A DNA stretch of 64,000 nt from Rhynchopus sp. YZ270_cl-10. Lineage: Eukaryota > Euglenozoa > Diplonemea > Diplonemida > Diplonemidae. A program made the position numbers and the translations under genes. Below, piece after piece: positions 20,565-33,100 of this stretch. Where the stretch lies: contig OZ037868.1 in assembly GCA_964035575.1 (NCBI GenBank), forward strand, positions 1,426,001 through 1,490,000, read 5' to 3'. Under the pieces are notes generated by a model. It ran no database searches and was not told the origin of the DNA. It saw only the letters and a program-made list of their open reading frames with translations. Within the stretch, counting starts at the first letter, position 1, and every line of letters starts with the position of its first letter.

Positions 20565-23500
20565 ATGGCATCGCCTCCTGCGTATCTGCTTGCTGGGGAC
20601 ACTCTGAGTGTGGCAGAGGGGTGCAATGTGGGCGGGCAGACAGCGTACTATGACATTCGTACAGGGCTCTTCACAAAGCAGCCGGACCACGGTGGGGTGT
20701 TCTGCGAGGTGGAGAAGGAGGAGGAGATGTGCCGCATCTGCAGAGAGGAGGCAGGGGTGCTGGTTGTGGTGTGTGCCTGCCAGGGGTCGATCAGGTGGGT
20801 GCACAGAGAGTGCCTGATGCAGTGGGTGCTGCTCCAGAAGACGCTCGAATGCGAGCTCTGCAAGCAGCCATTTGAGGTCTCGAAGCTGTACGCAAAGGAC
20901 GCACCACATTCGGTTCCGTTCTGCTATTTGGTCGCTGATTTGGCGCTGGCGGGGGTCTTGGCGGTTCTACGTGGTATTAAAGTTGCCTGCACCTTTTCCT
21001 TTGCGTGGTTCTGTCTGGGCCCTTCGGTAATCGCTCTGGTGGTTCACCTTATGCTTGGTGGCGGTGTGCCGGTCATTGACAATGCCATGGCATTTATTGC
21101 CTTGGCCTCAGAGGGCGCATCGATGCTCCCACCACTACTGCTTCTTGTCTTCTTTCGAGGTCTGTTTGATTCGTTTGAATTGTCCAAATGGCGTGGTCTG
21201 GCACCCATCCGGCCGTATCGTGAAGACCTTCTTTCCATCCGCCAGGCTCTTACGGAGCTGTCCACACCAGATGAAGGAAAGGCAGGGAACGGAGGCGAAG
21301 AGAACGACACCAAAGACAACACCAGCGGGGAGGAGGGTGACAGTACACACAGCCTCTCCCCGAAGAACGACGGAGGGGCGCTGCAGGACAACCAGGAGGC
21401 GGCGCAGCCGGCGATCGACGCAGGGTGTTTGGTGCTCTCGCTGTCTGACGATGATCGGGTTGCGAAAGTGTTTGAGCTGTTCCGCCTGAAGTTCCACTAC
21501 CGCAGACTCCGTGCGATGCAGAAGCAAAACATCTTCTTAGTGCAAAAGGAGAGGACCACGGTCGACGGGAGGGAGGTTGCGATCTGCCACTTCGCAGACA
21601 TACCGCACCTTGCCGACAATGCGACGCCACCCACGGGTGCCTTCTGCACCGCCTTTCCACGCAGCACACCACTCACGACATCCGACGACCCTGCACACCT
21701 CAGCACCGCAGAGTTGTACCGTGTTACCGGAGTCGACCCGCCGCAGAACCTCACTGCAGCAGCTGGGGCGCGTGGGTCACCTGCCCCAGATGTATCCTCC
21801 AGCGATGACGAAGGCGCCGAAGTGTACGTCCCGGCCTGTCTGCTGTACCCGCTCTCCGTGCGTCAGGCGTTGGATCAGCGTATGTTGTGCTACGAGAAGG
21901 CGCTCGCCCAGGGAAGACTTCCTGCAGAGACGGCACCCACGACACCTCTCGCAAGGGCACTGCAGGTGTTGGACGAGAGGGTGGCGTTCCACTGCAACTT
22001 TGTAGGGTCATGCGAAGTCGTTCCTGTGGACATTGCGCGCCTCCCGGGGACCGTATCCGAGGAGGCGCAGCCGTGGCATTTTGTACCACAAAAGAGCAGT
22101 GCGCTGACGAGAGAAGCAGTGAGCTCCGTTGCCGCAACGTTGCAGAACAATGCAGACTCCGGCGACACCCTCGGCTTCGATGGCAAGCTTCTGTCTAAGG
22201 GTGCGCGCCGTGCTCTCTTCCCTGCAGAGGCACACCACACCACAGAAGAAGCGCCCCACCACGACACCTCCGCTGCGGGCAATGCGCTCAAGACCAACAA
22301 TATTGTGAAGATCCTCCCGGTGCTCATTGCACAGCTGGGCTACCTTCTGTGGGCCCCTGTCGTCACCATGAGCATCCTCCTTACGACAGCAGACGTTCTA
22401 CTGCATCACGCTGCCACGGCAGCGACACAGCTTGCCCCAGACGCCTACGCGTACCTCTCAGAGGCCGTGGCAACGCACGTCTACACCTTTGGGCAGGGCA
22501 GTGTTGCGCAGGAATGGGACGCAATGGTTCTTGCCTTCGCAGCAGGTGTGAAGACCGAGGCGATGCTTCTCCTAGACGGTGAAGAGATGGAGCTAGAAGA
22601 AGGCAGCATCGACGTGGAGACAGCAAACGTTCTCCACACCTTCGCAGACATCCAAAACATGCTGGCCAACCTCAAGACGCACCACAAAGAGCAAGGAGAA
22701 ACGAATGCCTTCTCAGCGGCATCATCCGCAGAAGACGCCACCCAAGTGGCTGCACGCGTATTCGAGGAAACCATCAAAGACATCACCACACACCCTGCAC
22801 TCGATGTCCTCACAACCCGCGTCATTCCTGGCATCATTTTGACGTACTTCGTTGTGGTGCCACTTCTTCTTGCGGTGCTGAAGGTGGTCACAAAGCACAT
22901 CAACTCCCCGAAGATGAAGTGGTGTCTTTTGAAGGCGCAGGAATGGCTTGGTGCGCTCCGTGTTGAATCTGCAAAGGCGGCGTGTCTGCTGTGGCTCTTC
23001 GCGCACGGCGTCTTCGAGGTAGTAGTGTTGCCCACACTGATTGGACAGTGCATCTACAGCTTCACCTCAAGCATGCTGGTTGGCGGTGCCGGGAACGTTG
23101 TGCTGCACTATTTCAGTTTAGGTGGCAAGCTTTATGCTGAATCAACAAACGCGATCTTCTTTCAGGTTTCCGAGGAAGGCACCACCAATATGACACCGTC
23201 CAACCTTAACGTCGGTCTAGCCGCAGAGGAGATATTTGGCGCAACATACTTCATGAAGATGTCGCCTGCCACCCCACACAGCCTGGCACACCTTCTGGAC
23301 ACCCCCAGCACCTGGACGCCGCTCTTCTGGATGTGGTACATGGGGGAGCTCTTCCTCTTCGCCGCCTGCTGTGCGACGGACTCGCTCATCTCCCGCACCT
23401 CTCAGAACGCTCTGCGTATCGTCTCCGCCCTCTTCCACCTTGAAGAACTCAATGAACCCGACGTCTCGGTTATTTCCTTTATGCTCAATGCCAGCATGAT

Positions 23501-26500
23501 CAAACAAGGCATTCTCTGGGTCGGCGCTTGCCTCTACTTACTATTCCTGGGTCTTGCGACGATCAGAGCGCCAATAAGAGTTGCCGCAGCAGTGGTGCCA
23601 GGTGTATTCCCCATCCCTTTGATATCTTCGAGAGGGGGGATGGCTGGGGAGATTTTTGTGTTTAACATCGCGATTATCATTGACAAGCTGGGGATGGTAG
23701 CGGTGTTGAGCGAGGTTGTGAGGGTGGTACTGCACGCGATTGCGAAGGCATTGGGGTTGGACGAACTGTTCTTGCATGAACGGACCGGAGCTGCCCAGGT
23801 AGAGCTGCACCTTGCAAACGGTGCGCGCACAAAGGCGGTCCCCACTGCAGGTGTACCACACTTCCCCCTCCGCCTCTTCACAATGCTTGTCGCCACCTGG
23901 GTGGTCGCTGCCTGTCTCTCCATTATCTGCCTTGCGTTCCCCTTCGTCCTCGGGTCCTTCATCCCCTTCCGTGAGGAGAGCTCTCTCATGGGCAACGTCT
24001 TAGTAGGTCTCAGCATCGTCCTCACTGTGCCGAAATGCGCAAAGCTGGCATGGGTCGGTGTTGAACGGCTTCGTGCCTTTCTTAACACAGAGCAGGCTGC
24101 AGAAGAGGTACCCATGGTGGAAGGGAAGAAGAAGGAGGAGAAGAAGAGACAGCCAGTACCCAAAGTAGACGAAAGGGGGGAGGAGAAGAGGCCCGTCGAT
24201 ACGGATGGTGCGAAAGAAAGGGAGGAGGCGGTGGTGGAGGTGGAGCTCCCTGCGGTGGTTGAGGTTGTTTCTGATGCAAAAGGTGCGTCCGTGCAGGAGA
24301 GGGGTGCAGCTGAGGTACGGCAAGCGGGAGAGGGTGTGTCTGTTGAACGCACAGCAGCAATGCCTAAAGCGGTGCGTCATGAAACGAAGCCTGCGCCCGT
24401 AGAGCGTGAGGAGACAGTGAATGTGAAGGTGTCGGAAGCAAGTCAGCCCTCTGTAGCATCGCTGCCAGCTCCGCATGTGCCTGAAAAGGTCGTGCCTGAG
24501 GTGGCGAGGGTGCCTGAGGTGGAGGTGGCGAAGGTAGTGAAAGCGAAGGTGGAGAAGGCGGCTGTGCCCGCCACATTGCCACCGATGCCACAGCAGGCCC
24601 GCAGCACGCAGCCACCGCAGCACCCCCGCCCACAGCCCACACCTGGCGCGGCCACCCCTTCCCCGCACACCACGCCCCCTCCGGCCTCTGAGAAGAAGGC
24701 TGGCGACGTGGCTGCGGTTCGTGCACCTGCCGCCCCCACCACAACTGCCCCCACAGCTGCCGCTTCACCTGCCCCTGCCCCTGCTACTGTTGCCCCGGCT
24801 GCCTCCGCCGCCACTCCAGCAGCCTCCGTCAGCAAACAGCGCCTTGCCGAGCACAGCGCAAGCAAGATCACCTCGGCCCTCCCCCCCGCAGACTCAGGTG
24901 TCTCCATCGTGCCCGACGTGCTCTTCACGTCCCTGCTGCTCGAGGTGCAGTCCATCGCACCCGACGCCGCCGTCGGCAGGTCGCTTCTCGACGCAGCCAA
25001 GCGTGGTGTCCCCGTGCACAGCACAATCGCGATGACGAACATCTTCCTCTTCAAGTCGGGACTGCTTGAGCCTGAGCGTGACATCATGGGGAACACTGTG
25101 GGCCTCAAGCTGTCGAAGCTGCGCAGGTACCATGACGGCAAAGGTATGTACATTGCACGTTGTGTTTTGAAGACATTAGACCTTATGCGTCTCTGCATCA
25201 AGACGTCTAACAGTTTACATTGCTCACCCAACACCTTCCTCAGGCAACCCTGTAGAGGCGACACCAGGGAACACTGATGTGAACGGCGACCCTGTGGACG
25301 AAGGTGCACACCAGCACCCGACAGACAAGAACACACCGTTGACACGGTTTGAGGCAGAGATGCTGCAGCTGTGCAAGATCCTGCTTGGCAAGCCGTCCGA
25401 GACGCTGGCGACGGTGCCCGACAACGAGACGCCGCGTGAACAGCTTGAGACGTGCCTCTTGATATGGGGTCAGTACCTGCGTGCACAGGAGCTGCAGCTT
25501 GCGAAGAAGAAGGAGAGCTCACTACCTGTGGTGCACTTAGTGATCCTGCGAACGGCAGCACTGCTGCGCGCAGCCTTCCCGTGCGCGAAGATTGCCCTCA
25601 ACTGGGCAGCGATCTTTGTTGTCTTCGGCGTCCTCATCCCTGCCCTCACCGGTGTTCTTGAGGTCGCCACTGTCACCAACGCGACAGCAGACCAACCTGT
25701 CCGCTTCTCGCTCCTCCCTGCATTCGTCAGCGGCATCTTCACCTTCAAAGTGTGGGCAAGAGTCACCATCGATGAGCCACGTTTGTTCGAGTACAACTGG
25801 GACCGGCACTGGGCCAAGGTATGAGACGCTCGTCATCTTTTGTCGACAGTTTTGTTTACGACAATGCGAGCATGTTCCCAGATCACGTGATTTTGACCAA
25901 AATTTTTGGGGTCCAGGTCACGAAAAAAAAAGGGGGCGCTTTTGTTGATCGCATCGTCCAGATGCGAAGTTTTCGGTATTTAGGTTTTCACCATTTTTTT
26001 ATTCCTGCTAGCTTTTCTAGACTAGCCCGAGCACGACAGTGATGAAGAGGATCAACAATGTCGAGCTTGTCCAGGCTGCCCACATTCCCTGCAATCTGTT
26101 GCAGCCTCACATAGGCCTGGCCCTTGACCTTGCCGGCTGTGGGGAACCTGTGCGAGTAGAACTGCTATTGATCACGTGAGAGCACTTTCTTTTTTCTCCA
26201 AATTCTTGAAAACCGGATCATGATCACCAGGAAAAAGCTTGACGACAGTGTTTTCAAAAAAAATCACCTTTTTCCCCCCGCAGGTGTTCGAAAACGGCTT
26301 CCGGAACGCAGATGCAAGGCACGCTGTGGTGCACCTGGGGTTCCCTGTGATCAAGTTCTTGCTTTCGATGCTAGCAATACCGTACGTGATGCACTACGTT
26401 GTGCTGCAGGCGCTAGGTATGCAACACACACCTATACACCTATACACTACACCTATACACTACACCTATACACCCACAGCCACCAAGTACGTGTGGGCAC

Positions 26501-26799
26501 ATGCGCTGTACTTCAACCGCAGGTCGCACTTTGTGGCGGTGGTGTTCGTTGTGCTCCACAAGCTGCTGCTCATTGTGCCTGTGGTCCTGAGCCCCGTGTT
26601 CCGCTTGCTGTGCTCCCGCATGTACGAGAAGTCGTATGTACCCCCCTTGTTTTTGTCCTCTGCACCCTTTCTGATGTGCACCTTTTGTGCAACGGCCACA
26701 TGATACAACACAACACCACTCTACAGACACCTGCGCGGTGTGTGGCTTCACGGTGAGTTGGAGAACTTTAGAAGGATAAAGTGCAAGCATCCACAGTAA
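20565..26799 (+). CDS. MARCH6/DOA10-like: Doa10/MARCH6-family ER membrane RING-CH ubiquitin ligase
   Basis: Five exons: 20565-25143, 25244-25818, 26284-26416, 26480-26633 and 26727-26799, giving 1837 residues. All introns are GT-AG (100, 465, 63 and 93 bases) and keep the frame. The N-terminus has a full C4HC3 RING-CH finger (C56, C59, C70, C72, H80, C83, C96, C99). Many membrane helices follow. Exon 3 encodes VFENGFRNAD and IPYV, matching the MARCH6 VYANGIRNID and VPYV segment. The last exon gives a LRGVWLHGELENF tail like the conserved C-terminal element of Doa10. The family ubiquitinates misfolded and short-lived ER and nuclear-membrane proteins for proteasomal degradation. A Lys/Glu- then Pro/Ala-rich insert lies at about residues 1180-1450, and an acidic Gly/Asn/Asp-rich loop near 240-285. 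It is longer than human (910) or yeast (1319) forms. The start at 20565 is the first ATG after the acceptor-like TAG. Confidence 0.92.
26040..26160 (-). other. Coding-like fragment antisense within a Doa10 intron
   Basis: Inside the unusually long second intron (25819-26283) a stretch reads open on the minus strand for about 55 residues in gene-like codons (words FYSHRFPTAGKVKGQAYVRL and GNVGSLDKLDIVD). The plus strand is also open here. The 10-mer GATCACGTGA occurs at 25881-25890 and again at 26171-26180, bracketing the fragment. It may be a captured exon from another gene. I do not recognise the protein. Confidence 0.35.
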
Positions 26800-28885
26800 G
26801 GGCGTTGCAACAGAGACGAAAACGAGACCAGAAAGAAGAAAATAAGACAGCCTGCTGTATTCGAGTAGGAAAACGGATGAAAGAACACAAAAAGAAGAAA
26901 AAAAACACACACACGAAAAACCATTTTTTTTGCGTACACACAAGCATAAGCATAAGCAGAAAGTAAGCCCTCCATGCTGGGTCATCTGCACCTCTTCGCC
27001 ATGCCCTGATCTTGAACAAGAGGTCAAAGCAGTGGCACAAAACACTGTTTTCCCCACACACCGTTTCAAAAAATAATTAATTAAGCTATCCCTCTCGTAA
27101 TCAACAAAGGGGGGAAAAAATGAGTTTTCACTTATTTTTAATTTTGCCACCATGCGGTTTAAAACAAGGGGGTAAATAAGTGCAGGTGAGTCTCTCAAGG
27201 GCACACCTTTGCTGGCCTTAAGAGAGGCATTGTGATTCAGTATATTTTGGTTCGGCAATAAAGAAAAAGATAAATAATAATTAAAAACTATCTGACCAGA
27301 GCGTGTTTGTCTCCATCTCTGTCCCGCTCTGTGGGTGAGGTGTGCTTTGTTTTGATTAGCGCGTGGCTGCACAGTGCATCGTGGTGAGTCTTCCTATCCA
27401 AAGGGATCCAACTGCTGGAGATGGCGGAATATGTGCACGAAGGTGAAGTACTGGCTGATACTAAGTTTTCAAAAAAAAAAGGAAGAAAAAAATATAACAT
27501 TGAGCATGCAAGATAAGTTGCTATCTTGGGCGATGGTCGATCAAAAAGAAAAACCAAAAGAATTGAAAAAAAAAACAAAAACAAAACAAAACAAAAAACG
27601 TATTATTTAGCGTGATTTCCAGCGCGGTGGTTACAACCACCCACGGGAATGACATAGCGGTGTTCCTTAATTAGATAGAGACGAATTTTTCATCTTTTTT
27701 TCAAAAATTTTTTTTTTTGGTGACTAAGCACGAGTCATCTTATAAACTTTTCTTTCTTTTTTGACCAAATAAAACGCAGTTTTAACTGCGGGAACTCGGG
27801 GGAGAAAAACAAAAAAAACGGAGGTCACGCCAAGGTACAGGTCACATTTTGTATTTGACTGTGATGTTCTCACACCCCCTCCAGAGCAAACCAAAAAGCG
27901 TCGTGTTTCAGCTCCCTCCCTTCCCCCCTTTTTTCCCCCTTATTTTTTTCACCCACTTTTTATTATTAAGAGATGTATGCATGATGCATATTCGTCCGTC
28001 AACTTTTATTTATTATTGTTGCCCCAAGCAATACCATACAGCATGTGTTGAGGTAACGTCGTTTATCTTGCCCTAGGTGGGTCAAGACATTGATCCACCT
28101 ATTTCCACTGAAAATGTTGTGTTTTGTGTGGATGTACTCAATTGTTCGTTTTTTTGTGCAAATAAAACAATACCCTGCTTCAGGATAAAAGGTGTGCGTT
28201 TCTGTAAACACGCTATTCTTACGCTTTAAAAAAAAAGGATATTGAAAAAAGCGGGAGGTGACTGAGGGAGTGGCTCATCTTTTTGGTAAATATTTCTAAA
28301 AAAAAAAAACAATGGCGATGTTGTCTCGTGTAATTTCCGATTGCAGGTCATGTTTTGCCATATAGCACAACCAAAATAACAATTTAAAATTCAATCTGGG
28401 CAATATTTCCCTTCTCCGGATTTATCCCAAAAATATGATTTCAAAAAACAAACCTTTTTTTTCTTTTCTCGAGAAGTTCAGAGATGTACGCACAATGAGA
28501 GAGGCACAGGCATCTTTTGCAACTTTTCCTCTTCCCTTTTTTTTTTTCAAACACATAACCACCCTCTCCTGACTATATATTGCCATATTGTCGTTTTCTT
28601 TTCTTTTTTTTTCTTTCCCCCCCTTTTTTGTGTGCTGCTTCCATTGCATACGGGGGGCAGGGGGTCGAGAACTGGGGGATTCTAAAATAAGTTTCCTGTT
28701 TTTTTTTGTATTTATTTTTAAAAATGGTGACCGAGCAAGAAGGCTAAGGTACATCGCACCTAACTTTTTCTTCTTTTCATTGAAAACCTTTATTTTCTGG
28801 TCCTCTCAGTCCGTCTAACGATCTGGTTTGTCTTTTATGTTCCTGCTTTGATGTTTATTTTTGTTTTTGTTTTTGGGTAAAGAAA

Positions 28886-28967
28886 GGGTAAATTGCGATA
28901 ACACGTTTACTTTTTGTTTCCGTTTGCGATAGTACGTATACAAGTATACGCGTTATCGCATTTACCC
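28886..28967. repeat. 82-bp palindromic element
   Basis: GGGTAAATTGCGATAACACG at 28886-28905 is mirrored by CGCGTTATCGCATTTACCC at 28949-28967 with one indel and one mismatch. TTTTTGGGTAAA just outside pairs further with TTTACCCAAAAA. Confidence 0.65.
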
Positions 28968-29784
28968 AAAAATAAAAATAAAAATATTTTTGTCGATGGA
29001 TGTGTTTCCCACCATCGAGTGTGTGGTCTCCACGTTGCTCTTCTGCTTCCTCCCTTTGTACGACTGTGTCTGCAAGAAAAAAAGGGTTGAGATAAAAACA
29101 AAAAGGGAAGATATTTCTCGTGTGTTCATTTGATTTTTTAGAGTTTTCCAAACCCCAATGTTTTTTTTTTGTGTTTCCCTTTTTCCTCTTTTGTGCTGTT
29201 TTAAATAAAAACTCTGAAATGCTGATTCTTTTCAAAATAAGTTGCGCACGAGAGGCACGTGTCTTATTTGTCTACATCTGTCTCAGCACTCTCATCCGAT
29301 TATTGCAACATAATACCGATGTTTCTTTCTCCCGTTGAAAACTTTTGCAATCCAGGTTGCATTGGTGGGTATTGAGTGCATTTGCTGTGGTTTTGGGTTG
29401 CAATCCGTTTTAGAAGGCTTCATGCAAATTAATAAAATGTTTTGATCTGTCCCCACCTTCCCACCTATTGCAATATCGAAAGGAAAAACACGAGCCTCTC
29501 AACCCCCCTTTTCCTTATTACCATAACCCTCTACACCCCCCCTGAATTTTACCAAATATCCCACCCTTCTCACCTCAGGGAAGTTCTCTGTTCTGTTGTA
29601 GTATCCGTACTTCCCCCACGCGAACTAGACGAGTACTGGTCCGGAACCTCTGTGTAGTGTTGGCTCATTAGATCCAGTGTGTACCTACAGTGTGTGACCC
29701 ATCTTCGTTTCCCAGGGTATCCCATCCCAACACTTTGTACCCATAGGCCAGGACCTTCACCTTTCACTAACCACCCGTGAAGAT

Positions 29785-29895
29785 TGGGTGTGATCTATGA
29801 CCGGGCGAGAGAGATTTTTTTTCCCCCCACTAGCTCTCAGTAGCGCCTCTCAGAGGCTGTTGTGGGTTCTCTCGGAGACGATCATAGATTACTCA
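29785..29895. repeat. MITE-like repeat, copy 2 of the 12624 family
   Basis: It starts GTGATCTATGACCGGG and ends with the imperfect inverse (ATCATAGATTAC). The middle shares CTCTCAG words and AGTAGCG with 12624-12755. Confidence 0.6.
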
Positions 29896-30023
29896 AAGGT
29901 CCCACCGAAGCCAAGCTTTCAAAAAAAAAAAAAAAAAGACCGAGGTCAGCCGAGACATAGTACCTCCCAAAGGGATGCTACTCTAATTGGATTGGACAAT
30001 TCTACTTCCTTTTTGGGACCTTC

Positions 30024-30050
30024 GTTTAATCCTTTCTTCCCCACTCACAG
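30024..30050 (+). promoter_or_regulatory. Pyrimidine tract + CAG upstream of copper ATPase (candidate splice acceptor)
   Basis: CCTTTCTTCCCCACTCACAG ends at 30050, 72 bases before the ATG. It has the form of a 3' splice site, usable by a spliced leader or a 5'UTR intron. Confidence 0.4.
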
Positions 30051-30122
30051 CACAAACAGGAAGACACAACGCACTCTTTTTTGTGGGTGCACTCTTTTTC
30101 ACAATACAAATAGAAAATCAAT

Positions 30123-33100
30123 ATGGGGTCTGTAGACGTGACCTTCCAGGGGATAGACGCAGCGTCGTGGGCGAATGTGGCACAGCTTCAGTTTGTTGAC
30201 AACGTTGCTGGCGATGTTGCCACCCTCAACCTCACAGGGACCGCTTTGTTGGACGCAGTGGCTCTGATCACTCATGTCTGCGGCCCGGAGGCCTCCTTCA
30301 TCATCTCCGAGGGGGTGGCTGTGGCAGTGCAAACGGCGCTGAACCTTACAAACATTACCGGGCTTTCTTGCTTTGCGGCCCGCATTGTGCTTCCTGTGGG
30401 CGCAACACTGCCTGATATGCAAACTGATGGGATTATTGTTGTGCATCGTGCCCCATATGTGTGGGTAGTGGCTAGGGATGTGGCTGCTGCACGGAAGCAT
30501 CTTGCAGAAGGAGTGGGGGAAGGGAAAGTGGTACCATTTGGCTCGCGGTTCCTGCGGTTCGCTGAGAACGAAGCGGTGCGTGGTGGTGGGGCTGTGGTGG
30601 TGCTGCAGGCGCCGGAGAAGGAGCGTCCTGTGGGGCCGCTTTCTTCGTTGCTGCCGTGGGAGCAGGCGCCACAGATGTCTTTGGTGGTGGCGAAGAGTCT
30701 GCTTACGGCGGATGTGGGGCGGAGTCTTGAAGGGGAGGGTGTGAGGCACCGTGTTGCAATCTTTTACACCCCTGCGGTGCATTGCAATTCGTGTATCGCA
30801 AAAATCGCGAGATTTCTCAAAAAGGATTTGGGGTTCGAACCGAAAAAGCAGTTTGCCTACGACTATGCAGCGAAGAACCTTTTTGTCGTGCTCCCCGATG
30901 GGCGTGAGGAGGAGACGAAGGCGGCCATCACCAACTGGCTGAACAACGTGGCGGACCCTGCACTGCCGCATGAGGAGGGGGTGCGGACGGTGCGGGTTCT
31001 GGAGGTAGCGAACAGCAGCACAGTTGCACTGCTCACGATGAAATCACTGCGCCAATTTGGCTGCGTCGCGACCCACACCACCGGCAGCACGACCACACTC
31101 CACTTCGACCACCACACCTCCGAAGATGCCTGCGCCGCCGTCACCACATACCTCACACAGCATGGCGCTTCTCCACACATCACAGAACGCGTCGAAACCC
31201 TCCCCTGCCCTGCAGAGCTAACCATCACCGTCGCGGAGGAGGAGACCCTCTTTGAAAGCATGCGCGACCCTTCCTTCATAAACAGCACCTTGCGCACCGA
31301 TGCTGGCCACGACGATGTCCCTGATGACAACGACTTTTCTGAGCCATCTGACGAGCATTTCGACGAATCCGCTACTATGTACACAACGCTTCTGGTCGGT
31401 GGGATGACGTGCGGGAGCTGTGCGGTGGCAATTGAAGAGAAGTTCCTCGACACAGACGTTCTCGTACACTCCGCTGTGGTCAACTCCTCCACCGGGCTTG
31501 CCAAGGTGCACCACCACATCTCCCTCGACCCGCAGCGTCTGGTTGACTCCATCCTGGAGATGGAGACCTTCACGGTGTCGCTCATTGACGACGGCGATAC
31601 AGAGGCACTGCGGATGTCAATGTCGAACGACGGTGTGCTCAATAGGCTCAAATGGGCTGCTTTCATTTCACTTCTCGTTTCCGTTCCGATGATGGTTCTC
31701 ATGATGGTGCTCTCCCGCATCGATGCTGTCAAGCGCGTATTAATGCACCACGTCTGGCGAGGTGTTACTGTCTCCCCGATTCTTCAGTTTGTCTTCTGCA
31801 CTCCTGTGGTGCTGGTTTATGGGCGTCCCTTCTTCACGAAGGCGCTCGCCTCTTTGAGCAACAGAACCTTTACCATGGATGTGCTGGTCTCGCTTGGTGT
31901 GGTTGCGGCCTATGTTTCGTCTCTCATTTCGCTGGGCGATGCGATCATCGAAGGCGCGAAGGTGGGGAACCCTGACTACAAATTCCACACCGCGTCGTCC
32001 CTCATTGCCTTTATGCTGCTGGGGCGGTACCTAGAGTCGCGTACAAAGGGGCGCACCACGGAGGCGTTGCTCTCATTGATGAAGCTGCAGCCCAAGAAGG
32101 CGCTTCTCCTAGACAGCTACGTCGAAGGCTCCTGTGCAGAGGACATCCCCACAGCGCCCGCCGTCGAGGTGGAGGTGAAGTGCATCACCCAGGGGCAGTA
32201 TGTCAAGGTGCTTGCAGGGTCGTCTGTCCCTGTGGACGGAGAGGTGTGCTCCGGGTCAATGAGCGTCGATGAAAGCATGATAACCGGCGAGGCCATTCCG
32301 GTGTTGAAAGGGATGGGGTGCAAAGTGGCGGGGGGGACGACCTGTGTGGATGGAGTGGCAGTGGTGAAGGCGACGGAGATTGGGGCGAATTCGTGTTTGG
32401 CGCAGATTCTCAACTTAGTGAACAACGCGCAGCTCTCGAAGGCTCCGGTGCAGAAGTATGCAGACAACATATCAGCGGTGTTCGTGCCCTGCGTCGTCGT
32501 GCTGGCGGCTGTCACCTTCACAACGTGGATGATCCTCGGCTACGCAGACCTCTACCCATGCGAATGGAGGGGCGACTCGAGTGTCTTCACCTTTGCCGCA
32601 GAGTTTCTTATTGCATCGCTTGTGGTTGCGTGCCCATGCGCCATGGGGCTGGCCACACCAACAGCCGTCGTTGTGTCAACAGGAATCGGCGCAAAGAACG
32701 GCATCTTCATTAAAGGCGGAGACAGCATGGAGGTGGCACACAAAGTGAAGGTTGTCGTGTTTGATAAGACCGGCACGCTGTCTACAGGGAAGCTTACTGT
32801 AGCAGCGTGCGAGGTGTTCACCACGCAGCCGGCCCGCGAGGCACGCATGCTGCAGTACATTGGGCAGGTGGAGGAGGCGTCGACACACCCGGTGGCTATG
32901 GCGTTGTGCAGGGACATTGAAGCACGCACTTCCAGCACACAGCCGCAAGGTGTCAATATGTCGTCGCACCACACGGTTCCTGGGTTAGGGGTTGCCGCAG
33001 GGTTCGCAAACGGCGTGCAGGTGAAGGCAGGGAACAGACGCTTCATCACCATGACAGAGGCGAACGGCGACACCATGCGCTTCCCCCGCGCCCTGCCTGC

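Larger units (their letters stand above)
26800..30122. other. Intergenic region with dispersed repeats
   Basis: No gene is supported. It contains A/T homopolymers, CACGAGAGG-type phrases at 27718, 28482, 28724 and 29245, a palindrome at 28886-28967 and a MITE-like repeat at 29785-29895. A complex, non-repetitive stretch at about 29580-29780 has no convincing frame. A C/T-rich tract at 29450-29560 and a pyrimidine tract ending in CAG at 30048-30050, 72 bases before the next ATG, lie at the right end. Confidence 0.6.

Noticed and set aside
20559-25561. Long minus-strand frames opposite the Doa10 gene
   Set aside because: They are shadows of a GC-rich gene whose plus-strand frame has clear domains and splice signals.
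25819-26283. A missing Doa10 exon in the second intron
   Set aside because: Joining exon 2 directly to exon 3 reproduces the spacing of the MARCH6 segment before VYANGIRN, so no exon is missing.
29570-29770. Minus-strand resemblance to the 3' half of 5S rRNA (GGGATGGGATACCCTGGGAA)
   Set aside because: The 5' half and the internal control region words of 5S rRNA are absent, and the match is short and gapped.
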